64,000 bases of DNA from Lytechinus pictus. Lineage: Eukaryota; Echinodermata; Echinoidea; Temnopleuroida; Toxopneustidae. The stretch's first letter is position 1. Each line of letters opens with the position of its first letter. The notes below the pieces were generated by a model. It searched no databases and had not been told where the DNA came from. It saw only the letters and a program-made list of their open reading frames with translations. Below are positions 32,745-44,300 of this stretch, one piece after another. The translations under genes were made by a program, and so were the position numbers. Where the stretch lies: positions 26,679,501 through 26,743,500 of the forward strand of contig NC_087256.1 in the NCBI RefSeq assembly GCF_037042905.1, read 5' to 3'.

Positions 32745-35700
32745 ACAGTAAGAACTCGGCCTGTCCTGGCCTGAATCCCTTGGTCTTGTTGATGAACACC
32801 TGATAGGATTCCTTCAGCTCCGCATGCTTCTGGATCCATCTCTCCTTCTCTTCCTCCTCACTCACTACCTCTGCCCTTGTCTCATCCACTTTCACCTGCC
32901 ATCTCTTGATCTCCTCCCGCAATTCCTGGATCTCCTTGGCGTGGGCCTCTCGGACCTTGGCAAGTTCAGCAGCAGCGATGCGGCGCTCTTCCTGCTGGGC
33001 GTTGAGCACTGCCTTGATGCGCTCTTGTGTCTTGTCTTCTTTGAGGACCTTGAGGGCTTGTGCCTTCTCTTCTGCTAACCTCTTCACAGTTGCAGCTTCC
33101 CTCTCTGCTGTCTCTCTGTTGGGATGTAAGCAACAAATGGGACAGGAATATGATGAATAATTGGTTCATTATTAGTTTGCTCATGAGTCATATTTTCATT
33201 TGTTTATTTTCTCTTTTAATTGTAATTTCAAAAGCTTAAAATGCATGTAGCATGTTTAACAGTCAAGCCGATAGCAAAGAAGAACAAGGGGGGCAAATCT
33301 TTAATAAAAAATATATACTCACCCAGAGACTTTCTCCGCTGCCAGCCTAGCCTTGGTCACCTCCTCTTGCCTAGCCTTTGCTACAGCCTCTTCTCTTTCT
33401 TTATCTTTCAATGCCTTCACCTTCTCTACCGTCTCTCTAAGAATCTTCTCCCCAGCCTCCTTCTCTCTCTTGACTTCCTGGTGTTGGATCTTGGTCATCT
33501 CTCCTTCCACACGCAGGGCTTCCTCCTGAAAATAAACAATCATGGCTATTATTTTCTTCTTTTTTAAAAATTAATAATCCTATATTTCACACCACGCTTC
33601 TAATTTCCCATAGATATACATGTACCCATCAATCAGACATCTCTCAATTAATAGAAAACTTGCAATCAATAGCTAATCTGCTCCTCGGAACATAAACTAA
33701 AATAAATAAAGTGATTTATCACTTGTAAATTGCGTACCGTAAATAATTGCAAAGTTTTCTATCTCCCCTATTTAAGTTTGAAGGCACTACATTTGATATT
33801 CTCTACAATGGTTTTAATACGATTACATCTGCAATTGGAGAATTTAGTCTTTATGAAAATTTTTCAATACTGTGTAAGGCAGTTTTCTCTGAATGGAGTT
33901 GCGAATGGACAGTTTCATATATTAAAAAATCACATTTACTATCAATCTGTGAAGCAAGCAAAAGAGTAACAAAGGCCAAGCGTTTTTTTCCCTCCTTTTT
34001 GGGGGGAGGGTGTTGCTAGATTTTTTAAAGATGGAAATTATGGCTGCGTTTTCTTTTGTCAAATTTTTTTGGCGAAAATAAACTCCACCTTGTTCATTTC
34101 TGCTATTGTTTTTTTTGGGGGGGGAGGGGGGAGGTTAAACAAAAATGGAATCAATTCTGTTATCCCCCTTCTCCTCCTCAATTTTGGTTTCTTGGATCTG
34201 CCACTGGAATAATCTTATCATAGCATCAATTGTCCTTGTGTAAATGGAAATACATGCATGCCTCTTCAGGTAAATGAAAAATCCAACACATTTGTATTTT
34301 TGTACACTATAAAAAAAAAAAAAAAGAGAAAAATCACCAATATATACCTAATTACTGGATATTTATCCGGCTTACCTTAAGCATTCGTTCATGGGTATTC
34401 TTGAGTTCTTGGAGTTCACGTTCCTTTACAGCTAGGCAGTCAGCTTCACACTTTTCTAGCGCAACCTTCTTGAAGTGCTCAGCCTGTTTCCAAACCTCCT
34501 TCTCGGCATCGACGATGGCTTGGGATTTCTCATTGTGTGAAAGGTTCTCCCACTTGGCATGGATTTCTTGTCCAATATCTGAAGGGAAGGAGAGAAAGGC
34601 AGTGAGGGTCAATTGACATCCCAGATGTTGTTACTGGAAGTAATGTTTATCTTTTTGCTGATGATACCAAGTTGTTCAAGTATATAAGAGATCAGAATGA
34701 TTGCAATTCACTCCAGAGAGATCTTGACCATCTGAAATGCTGGTCAGAAAAATGGCTGCTGAAATTCAACCCCAAGAAATGTAGTGTTCTCTCTATTGGT
34801 AACAAGCAGGACCGGCAGGAAGCTTTTGCATACACTTTAATGAATGATGCACTCGAACATGTCACCTCCGAAAGGGACTTGGGTGTTGTAATTGATGATA
34901 AACTCAGCTTTGAAGAGCACATGCAATCGAAGATAAACAAGGCCAACTGGCTTATGGGCTTGATCAGACAAACTTGTTTATCGAGACAAAAAAACTTTGC
35001 ATTGTTGTATAAGTCGCTTGTCTGACCACAAGTCGAACTTGCCCATGCTGTGTGGAACGTACATTAGAGAACGTACAAAGAAGGGCAACAAAATTAGTCC
35101 CTGAATTAAGGAAGCTTTCCTATCCGCATCGACTTAAAGTTAAACAGCTAAAAATCCCAACTCTGGTGTATCGAAGAGTTAGGGGTGACATGATTGAAAC
35201 ATATAAACACTTCAATAATTATGATCAATGTACAAAGCTGAATTTAGTCGAAAAATATAGAGAACATACCAGAGGTCACAGTAAAAAAATGTTTAGATCT
35301 ATACCAAGGACAAAGACACAGAGATATAGCCTAGGTATTGATAAATTCAATGAAAAATTGGCATGTACGAGAGTCACTTTCTTAGTTTGAAATGAAGATA
35401 CATGTATCTCCACCCTTCCACCCATTCTCTTTCTCTCTCTTTATACTTTTACGAGGTAATCTTTTCAGAATCTCATCTCACTAAGAAATACTTGGATGTG
35501 AGACAAGTCATGACATTGCAGGAGAAGTCCTCCATTTCCGTACCTGATCATGTGATGTGATGAAAATGTGCATATAAATTAATCTAGAGTCTACAGAGCT
35601 GTAGGCATATTAATCTTTGGTCTTGGCCCTAGTCTACCTACACATGACCTAGTCTAGATCTAATTCTAAATTCAATTATTTTTGGGAATTATTCAGTTCT

Positions 35701-36382
35701 CAGGGCAGGTTCAGGCCAGGGGCATAAATATTAACACCTGGCTTGATCTACATAGTACATGTATGTATACCGCCACCAGTACATGTAATCTAATCAAACG
35801 TTAGACTTAATCCTAGACCTTCTAGATCATTACAATTTGACCCTGGACAAAGTAGAATTATACCCCTTTCATAAACCCAATAAAACCTATCCTCCAATTA
35901 GCCGCCTAAGAGTAATGCGGATAATTCAATAAAAATTGCGTTCACAAACTCCTGAACAAGGCGGATAATCGTCATGAGAACTGGACACGCCCCCTCCGAT
36001 GCGGTTGTGTTGGAAAAGGGTGACCCTGTGACCGCACCATGGCAACTATCCGCATTATTTGGAAATACGTTCATAAACTCAAAATCTTGTCCCGATGCTG
36101 CTATATTATGCGGATAATAGCAGCATCAGAATAATGCGGATAACTCTTGTCCTCCTCTGATTTTACGACCAAATTATGCTGCTATTAGCCGCATAATTGG
36201 GTTTTATTGGGTTTATGAAAGGGGTATTAGACTCTACATCTTTCCTTACCAATGATCTTTTGATGTGCATGAATCTGGACTTGGACTGGTTTTGTGTCTT
36301 CATAACGCTTTGGAACACCTTCGAATCGAGGACTGCGATCGTGAGTGATGACGCCTGGTTTTGTTTTGACAGCCAAAGCCAT
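32743..36382 (-). CDS. Coiled-coil protein, C6orf163 homologue
   Basis: Four exons on the minus strand: 36382-36250, 34578-34376, 33525-33323 and 33115-32743 (TAA at 32745-32743), in phase, 303 aa. Residues 1-44 hold a basic, extended N-terminus (MALAVKTKPGVITHDRSPRF). From residue ~45 (IIDIGQEIHAKWENLSHNEK) almost to the end the chain is one long charged heptad-like helix rich in E, K, A and R. It ends in FINKTKGFRPGQAEFLL, which parallels the human C6orf163 C-terminus (FQKYINYTF...SPGHADFILP). IIDIG...EVWKQA also aligns with DILDIG...EVWAQA of the human protein (329 aa). The urchin protein stops about 15 residues earlier. Function is not established; a structural, possibly ciliary or sperm role is inference, helped by the X-box at 36834. 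Intron 1 carries a broken LINE and a TA-flanked element. Confidence 0.86.
34605..35390 (+). pseudogene. LINE reverse transcriptase fragment (CR1/jockey-like), broken
   Basis: Starts in frame at ~34615 with the catalytic box region (YLFADDTKLF), followed by LDHLKCWSEKWLLKFNPKKC and RDLGVVIDDKL. An in-frame TGA (35023-35025) and a deletion/frameshift near 35045-35052 precede LENVQRRATKLVPELRKLSY...RRVRGDMIETYK. The 5' half of the RT is absent. It lies antisense in intron 1 of the C6orf163-like gene, its truncated end only ~30 bases from exon 2. Confidence 0.88.
35863..36224. mobile_element. TA-flanked palindromic element, ends CCCCTTTCATAAACCCAAT
   Basis: Perfectly inverted ends (ATTGGGTTTATGAAAGGGG) between TA dinucleotides at 35861-35862 and 36225-36226. 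Inner words GCGGATAATxx are repeated. It sits 25 bases from the donor of exon 1 of the C6orf163-like gene. Confidence 0.88.
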
Positions 36383-37526
36383 AATTGAGTCCAATAGTTC
36401 ACCAGATCTTGAAGTAGATGGAGCACAACACTAAATATTACAAGTCAATTGATAATGATTGATATATCAAGGGTTGAGACAAGAGGTCAACGACTAGACA
36501 TCTACGGCTGACGTTTCAATTCAATACAGCTGGAGCTTGCATACAGGCGAGTATTCCGGGAAACGCTACGCCGCTACTCAAGGCGCAAGTCTATACCAAG
36601 TTCCGATGACAAGAAATAACGAAGTTCTCCACAAAACTTGTTCTTTTTGGCTCACACTTCCTTCAAAATCCACCTTCATCGACCTGGTTATGGCTTGGTA
36701 AACTATTCGGAGAGCTTTAAGTCGCTTCGATAAATGTTTGCAATTATGTTTGAATGAGCCAGCATCAAAGGTTTAGAACATGTGTGTTCTACGAGTTCAC
36801 ACCTCCATGCGAAAAGATTGCTTAGCTGTGGTCGTGTCCATAGCAACATGTTATTGTGCACGTTTACACTGTACGTGCGGTTTGCCTACAGTGTTTTTCG
36901 TACGGTGCATTGATTAAAAGATGAATGAAACCCATTTGTTTAGACTCGTATGCGATTGAAATATTGATCGTTTTGTCAGGCGCAAAAAGTATATAAGGCT
37001 AAAGTAATTCATTGACTGGATCATATTCTACCAGCCCTCCTCCTTAACTTGGGTTATATGCAATAATATTCTTAAAATCTTCGTAGATAATATTTGTAGT
37101 ATTATGATACTTGATAGGCCTCGATCCTGGCTCCTCTTACTACTTTCTTTTTAATTTTTATAAAACTTCTTTTCTCATCACATGCTCCTTCATTTCCCTC
37201 CTCATTCTTCTTCTTTTACTTCTTTTATATCTTCTTCTTATTATTATTTTTCATCTTCTTTTCCTCCTTCTTCTTCTTCTCTTTCTACTTTTTTCTCAAC
37301 GATCCATTCTACTCTAGAAAAGTAGAATACACATTCCATCCGTTGTATGTTTTGGAATAAGTATCAAAATGAATATGCTACATTACTTTCTAAAAAAATG
37401 AACATAATAATGATAATGGACATGATAGGTATGATAGGTAGCGGTCTTAAATAAAGGCCCGTTATTGCTATGCTTCTTTAAGCATTTATTTGCTTATATA
37501 GTTTGCCGCTGCATTTTACTCATTAA
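36383..37526. other. Upstream region of the C6orf163-like gene
   Basis: Unique, GC-richer around 36480-36900, with the X-box-like site. Pyrimidine-rich CTT/TTC simple sequence at 37180-37300. No further gene seen. Confidence 0.6.
36834..36847 (-). promoter_or_regulatory. RFX X-box-like motif upstream of the C6orf163 homologue
   Basis: The 14-mer GTGTCCATAGCAAC matches the RFX consensus GTNRCCATRGYAAC at 13 of 14 positions. It sits about 450 bases 5' of the ATG at 36382, in unique sequence. X-boxes mark many ciliary genes; a role here is inference. Confidence 0.5.
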
Positions 37527-38126
37527 AGGGATGGTCCGCGGGCTGAAAATATTTATATTTTAATACATAGAGTAGAATTCACTGAGCAAAATGCCAAAAA
37601 TGTCATCAAAATCGGCTAACAAAATAAAGTTAATGAAGTTTAAAGTTTAGCAATATTTTGTGAAAACAGTCGTCATTAATATTCATTAGGTGGGCTGATT
37701 ATGTCACATCTCCACTTTCCGTTTTCTTATGTTATTACATAAAATCATTTTTTTTTTCATTATTTCATACTTGTGTGAATAATATGTCTCCCTTATAATG
37801 AAATAAGCTGCAGCAATAAATATCTAATGCACTAAATCAGTTGTCAATCCAATTTTTCTAGTTCTTGGAGAAAAAAATTGAATAAACCTAATTTCATATA
37901 ATAAAATACAAAAGAACAAGTGGGGATGTGACATCATCAGCCCACCTAATGAATATTCATGACGACTGTTTTCACAAAATTTTTGCTAAACTTCGATATT
38001 TGTTATCCGATCTTGATAAAATTCTCGGCATTTAGCTTAGTAAATTCTACTCTATTTATTAAGCTATAAATACTGCCAACAGAAATATAAAAAAAGCTAT
38101 AAATACTTCCAGCCCGGACCATCCCT
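37527..38126. mobile_element. Family B TTAA element, copy 4
   Basis: TTAA at 37523-37526 and 38127-38130; full palindrome with a short duplication of the right subterminal region (AAGCTATAAATACT twice). Confidence 0.9.
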
Positions 38127-38311
38127 TTAAGGTGTTTTTTTCTATATTGTATTTATGTCTTTCTCCAGTCACTATATATATACGATTGTCACTTGGTTAT
38201 GTACTTTATGCTATATTATGATTATGTCTCACGCATTGTAAATTTGTTTTGTATATTATTCCAATAAATGTAGAAAATCCTGCAAAAAAAATGATATAAA
38301 ATATATATTAA

Positions 38312-38881
38312 AGGGATGGTCTGGGCTGAAAATATTTATATCTTAATACATAGACTGGAATTCACTGAGCAAAATGACGAAAATATCATCAAAATCGGAT
38401 AACAAATAATAAAGTTATTGAAGTTTAAAGTTAAGCAATATTTTGTGAAAACAGTCGTCATGAATATTCATTAGGTGGGCTGATGATGTCACATCTCCAC
38501 TTTCAGTTTTCTTATGTTATTACATAAAATCATAATTTTTTCATTATTTCATACTTGTGTGAATAACATGTCTCCTTTTATAAAGAAATAAATATCTAAT
38601 GCTCTAAATCAGTTGTCAATCCAATTTTTCTAGTTCTTGGAGGAAAAAATTTGAATAAACTCAATTTCGTATAATAAAATACAAAAGATCAAGTGGGGAT
38701 GTGACATCATCAGCCCACCTAATGAATATTCATGACGAATATTTTCACAAAATATTGCTAAACTTTAAAATTCAATAACTTGATTATTTGTTATCCGATT
38801 TTGATGAAATTTTCGGCACTTTGCTCAGTGAATTCTACTCTTTTTATTAGGTTATAAATACTTTCAGCCCGGACCATCCCT
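38312..38881. mobile_element. Family B TTAA element, copy 5
   Basis: TTAA at 38308-38311 and 38882-38885. It lies only 180 bases from copy 4 in the same orientation. Confidence 0.9.
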
Positions 38882-38885
38882 TTAA

Positions 38886-40321
38886 GACCTTATAGGGGGG
38901 AAAACAGTCATATTAATAGGATCCAATCATGCATAGCGGGAATAGCGGAATCATAAATACATTCATTTAAAAAAAAATGTTATTTCCATTTTCAACCAAT
39001 TTCTATTCACTTTTCGTTGGATTTAACAGGGTTTTATTTTAATAGGGATCCTTAAATGATAAGTTCGTTTTCAGTGCATCATCCTCAGCACGAACACGGC
39101 ATAAAATGAATAGGCCTATAAAGAACATCGTTCTCGAATGTTTTTTATTGGTCAGAAGATAATGACAATTTACAAATCATGCATCACATCATGACAAAGA
39201 CAAGAAAAAAACTGATTTAAAATGGCTTACATAAGAAATTAATAACCATAGTTACGCATCAAAGTGCTCTTTAAACGTTTAACCACCGTATAGTATAGCC
39301 CGTCACTCAAACAACTACTGTTTTGACGATTTAAACAAGTTGTTTACATTTTTTGAAAAAAAAAGTTGTTAAAAAAGGTTTAACTAATTATTGTTTAAAA
39401 GTTTTAAGCAACTTGTTAGAGTGACGGGCTTAAACAACGTGCTTAAAAGTTTAAACAGCGTTTCTGCAGTGAACTTTTTTGGGGTACACCGGCCCTATAC
39501 AGACGAGATAAGCAATAGATCGAAAAGGAATGATGTATTTAATACAATACCTTAACAGTACTACCCTCCGATACTAACAATAACCTGGTCAAAATGACCA
39601 TGATGACTGCAGTCAGCTGGGAGCAACTCATATTTTGGACACTATATTTCCATGATTTCATTGTCAGAAATTACTGCTTTCTATAGTAAAAATTATACAA
39701 GAAAATATTTTATAACAGTTGCAAAGTCGACCAACATTTTTTAATAATTTCTGGACCAATCCAAAATCACATGTAGATCTAAAATCTCAAAATCTCTGAT
39801 AGATTTGCAAATCAATCTTTTCTTTTCGTCAACCGTATTTTTAGTTGGTCCAAAGTAAAAAAAAAAGATCTATTCTTCACTTAATTTCATTTAATTTAAT
39901 TTCTAGTTTTCACTTTGTCGGCATGCATACCATCAAACAATGTTACTTAAATATCATTGCTGGGAGGATGAAGAAGTGAAACAAAACTTGAGTTTACTTG
40001 AAGAAACGTTAACATGGACAGGGTTATAACATCCAAAATATACACAGTATATATCAAAATAAGCGAACTTTAAATTAAAATGAATTTTGTAAATAATTAC
40101 ATACAACTATTACATTTATATAATGAATTTTAATGAGTTTTATAGATAATTACATTTTTAGTAACACAACCATTTCTGCAATAATCACATTTCCGAGGAA
40201 ATTTTCATCTAACGACCTATTCTCAACGAAAACGCACATCAATATAGCCCTGTTCCTTAATTACGGCCGCTCAATTTTTATGGTATCTCCACTATTTTTA
40301 CTGAACCCCCATAATGCCGAT
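38886..40321. other. Intergenic, no gene seen; small inverted repeat 39299-39432
   Basis: GCCCGTCACTCAAACAAC pairs with AGAGTGACGGGC, with GTTTAAAC-like words inside. The rest is AT-rich. Confidence 0.55.
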
Positions 40322-40614
40322 CAGGGGCGGATCCAGGATTTTCTAAAAGAGGGGGGGGCACATTTTCCCGAGGAAAATTTGACTAGCAAGAAAAAAAATC
40401 ACAAAAAATTGAAGGTCACTGCGTCCACAAAAACAAACAACGACAAAAAATCCCTCACTTGTGTATGAACGTCATATTCCCATTGAAAATAATTATGATG
40501 TGTAACTTTCAAGGGGGCAAAATTAAAGATGGCATGTTTGCATAAAAAAATATTGACTATAACTCTCAAGGGGGCACGGGTCGGATGTGCCCCCCCCCCC
40601 TGAATCCGCCACGG
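40322..40614. mobile_element. Short element with CAGGGGCGGATCCAGG / TGAATCCGCC ends
   Basis: Inverted GC-rich ends with G and C runs and an AT-rich, non-coding interior. Confidence 0.6.
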
Positions 40615-41354
40615 ATACCATTATTTACATAGAATAGATCGAGGGAGGGACAACTGAGAAGCCTCCGGTATTAAGTCTGGAAGATTTGTCGGACATTGCG
40701 ATGATATTAAGATAGGAAATTCTTAAATTTTTTGGTTTTATTCAATCATTCAAGCACATTTTGAATTTATTCGATCTCGCTCTCTTTCTCTCCTTAAATT
40801 CTTGCCCATCAACTTTCCATTGAAAAAAAAAAATTTGTTCCATAATTATCAAGAATGGTAGTTTATAGTTCGCTACAGCTGCAGCGAGACAGAAATAAAT
40901 TTAAATTAATCGTCTCTCGATCGTGAACTGATCATTATATTAAAAATTGACATTTTGCCTCAAGCATTTCTAGAGCTCCCCCTCCCACAGACACACACAC
41001 ATACGTGCACCCACCCAAACACGCGCTTACACACCCACACAACGAGACACGGCATTGAGAGGGTGCAAAGGACACAGCCCATAAGACCATGGATCCTGTA
41101 GGGTCCATGATAGGACAACCAACCACAGAATTCGAAAGTACAATTGTTGGACCGTCCTGTATCTTTGTTGCTTTACCCCCCCCCCCCCCACACACACATA
41201 CACACCTCCTTCTCTGACGCGCTATATACGCTACCAAAAATCTGCTTGCATGATTTCAAAATTGCCCCCCTCCCTTATGAAATCCCCAAAGAATCCACCC
41301 CTAAATAAGACTTATGATCGTCGTCGTCATCATCGTCTGCAGTTGAACTCGATA
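40615..41354. other. Downstream flank / 3' UTR of the PH-PDZ gene
   Basis: (CA)n-rich and C-rich simple sequence at 40980-41220. TTTATT at 40736-40741 is a possible minus-strand AATAAA. Confidence 0.45.
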
Positions 41355-44300
41355 TCATTGTACGAGGGCTGCTGCAAAATCAGTGGGATGAAAGACAAGG
41401 GCTAAATTGTTGCCAGAGTCGGATAAAATGTCTTCCACCTGTAATAAAAAAGAAAGAGTAGTGTTAAGATTAAGCATTTTTTCTTCAGTTTTATCAATCA
41501 TTAATAGGCACAAAAACTGTACCATTGGCAGTATTTAAAGAGGATATTCATACTCTTCTCTCCTACCATGTCTCTATCCCCTTCGCTACTACATTTTAAA
41601 CATGCATCTCTGGATATTGATTAATTATGTATCATAGTTTATTATAAATATTGTTTGTCGAATATTACTAATGTACACGTGTATTTCCCTGCCTATAATC
41701 ATGTAAAATGATGACAAAATTGTGAGGAAAACCGATTGAATCTTACGATACTATTTCATTTTCTTACATTATGATAGCAGTTAAGTCTATACACGAATTT
41801 AATAACAAAATGTTGCCACTCTTTGCTCACTCGCTCACATTAAAAAAAGGGGTGCAACGTCTTCAAAACTAGGTAGAGTACCTGTAGTTTTTCCTCATTG
41901 GCCTATATATATCATGGACGTACACGTCCGACTTGCGCCACTTGATATTAATCAGATGTGTATGAATTTGATCAACAAGGTCGAAAATTTATTCAGCAAG
42001 GGTCACTGCAAAAACACCGGTGTTAATTTAACACCAGACTGGTATCTATATCGGTCCAATACTTATAACGCAAACTAGTAATATAGTCTCTATGATCGGT
42101 CCACACCAGAGAGGTGTTGAAACACCAGTAAGATCCAAACCGATATGCCAAATTGGTGTTTGCCTAACGCCAAACCAGTCACGGTTGTTTGAACACCTCT
42201 CTGGTATGGATCGATATAGATACCAGGCTGGTGTTTAAATTAACACCGGTGTTTTTGCAGTGTATTTTATTTTATCATGGATATAATGGAGTTATATAAA
42301 ACAGGAACTTTACTTACTTGGGCAGGGGTGACATTCGCTGAGATTGGTATCATATTTATCTGTGTGAGCGCCCAGTTGACCAATTCTCCACCGTTTGTGA
42401 TACCAGGGGCTACTTGCCGAGAAGGGATACCACTTCGTGCCACCAGTCCTTCCGAATCGAACTTCGTAATCTTCAGAACAATAAAAAAGTATAAAAAGTC
42501 TAATTAATTCAACGTCTACTTTTCTTATACAACTGCATTTTGTATCGTAAAACGAAGACACTTAAGGAACTACTACAGGTTACATAATTTCTCGCTCACA
42601 GTTTTACTCTCCGTCATACACTCTAAAAGTAACATACTCGGTTTAGATTAAATACATTAAAGACGGGGTTAAAAGAGGGGTCCTCAATTGACTTATTTCC
42701 CCCAAAGAGGATATATTCTACTCGAATTATGTTCATATAATTTCGATTTGAACCTCTGACCTCGTAAACATTCAGATGACTGGCCATTGCCAGTGAAGAT
42801 CGATCAGTATCCACAAAACCTACGTACCACGCCTCATGATAAAATAATTTGCTAGACTCTTTATACGCCATTGATTTTACGTCCAGATTTAGGATTAAAG
42901 AGATGACAACGATATATAAGGTAAGGCCGAAGAGGCGCCACACGGTGGGGGTGCATGGGATGTGACTGTCCCTATAGTTTTTCAAGTGCCCCTGCCCCCA
43001 CTCCCTCAAAAAAGACGAGAGATAAAAAGGGAAGGGAAAGCGAAAGAAAATAATAATTGAGAAGAGCTCGATAGAGGGCAGTCAGGTGACGTCACCTTTT
43101 ATACAACATTTTATTCGTCCTTTACCCTTCTCCCTCCGGGACCCTTCCCCCTTTTACCCATTACCCTGGCACCAATCCTAATGTATGGTGGTTACCGTGG
43201 GTGGTATATTCAGGTAGCTCAAGTCCCGGTTTATCCGGCAATTACCATAGCAACCGTGCATCTCAGCCAATCAAAAACGAGGAAAGATGTCGGATCTGAC
43301 AATTTGTCTGACAAATGATGTTGATGGAACACTCTTCAGAGCTACATATAGATATACTTACTTCGTTACCTGCCAGAGTCAGCCCAAGCTTTTTGAGATC
43401 TGGAGACGGTTCCTGCGCTCTTGAGATGAAGCTCAGCACACCGTGAGGGATTTTCTTGATTGAGAAAGTTACCTTTATTAAAGATATTATACCCAAGATT
43501 TTATTGAAGGAAAAAAATGGGGAAAATTTAGAAAAATTGAATTCCTTTTACAGAAAGAGAAATGCAAAAATATTTTGGGTATAACTCCAGGCTGAAAATG
43601 ATATGATTTGATTAAGGGTAGAAAATGCCCTCCCTCCCTTTCTCTCTCCAACCTACCCACCCTCGCTCGCCCCCCCCCCCCTGACTCCCTCCCTCGTCTC
43701 CCTCTGATGTCGTCTCTCTCTGAATCTCCTTTGAAATGAATTTAATTATTACTGCAAAATTTGATAAGCTCTGTCTTACCGTATCCCCTTCGTGATCATG
43801 AATGTACTTGTGCGTATCTTCTGCCGAGGTGACAGCCTGCCCATTGATCCTATGAACCTCATCTCCAATCAGGAGCTCCGTCGTACATAGCTCACCCCGA
43901 AATCCACTGATGCTACAGAGATTGAAGGGATATGGCAAGTGATTTTAATGTTGGAAGAGGCTGAGAGGGGATCTTGATGGTATTAACATTGACTCCAAAT
44001 CTGAAACTCTAAAAGCAATCTACTCAAAGTTTGAAAAGACTTTCTACTTAAAAAAAGACTACCGTGACATTTTTGTCAAAATGAATAATGTCTGTCAGAA
44101 ATGATATTTCGTTTCAAATATGAATTCTAGTAAGTGCCTCTTGATATCTTATAGACTAAACTGCATTTCTACATTGCGTCGAAATATAATAAACGGAGAA
44201 CATAATATCGAGGTTTTATCATATAACGTTCATATTACAACTAATGATTGATAAAAGACGCATGCTTTATAAAAGATTTAATTCATGCATATTTCACGCA

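Noticed and set aside
32824-33160. Plus-strand Leu-rich frames resembling membrane proteins
   Set aside because: Antisense shadows of the Glu/Lys-rich coiled-coil exon.
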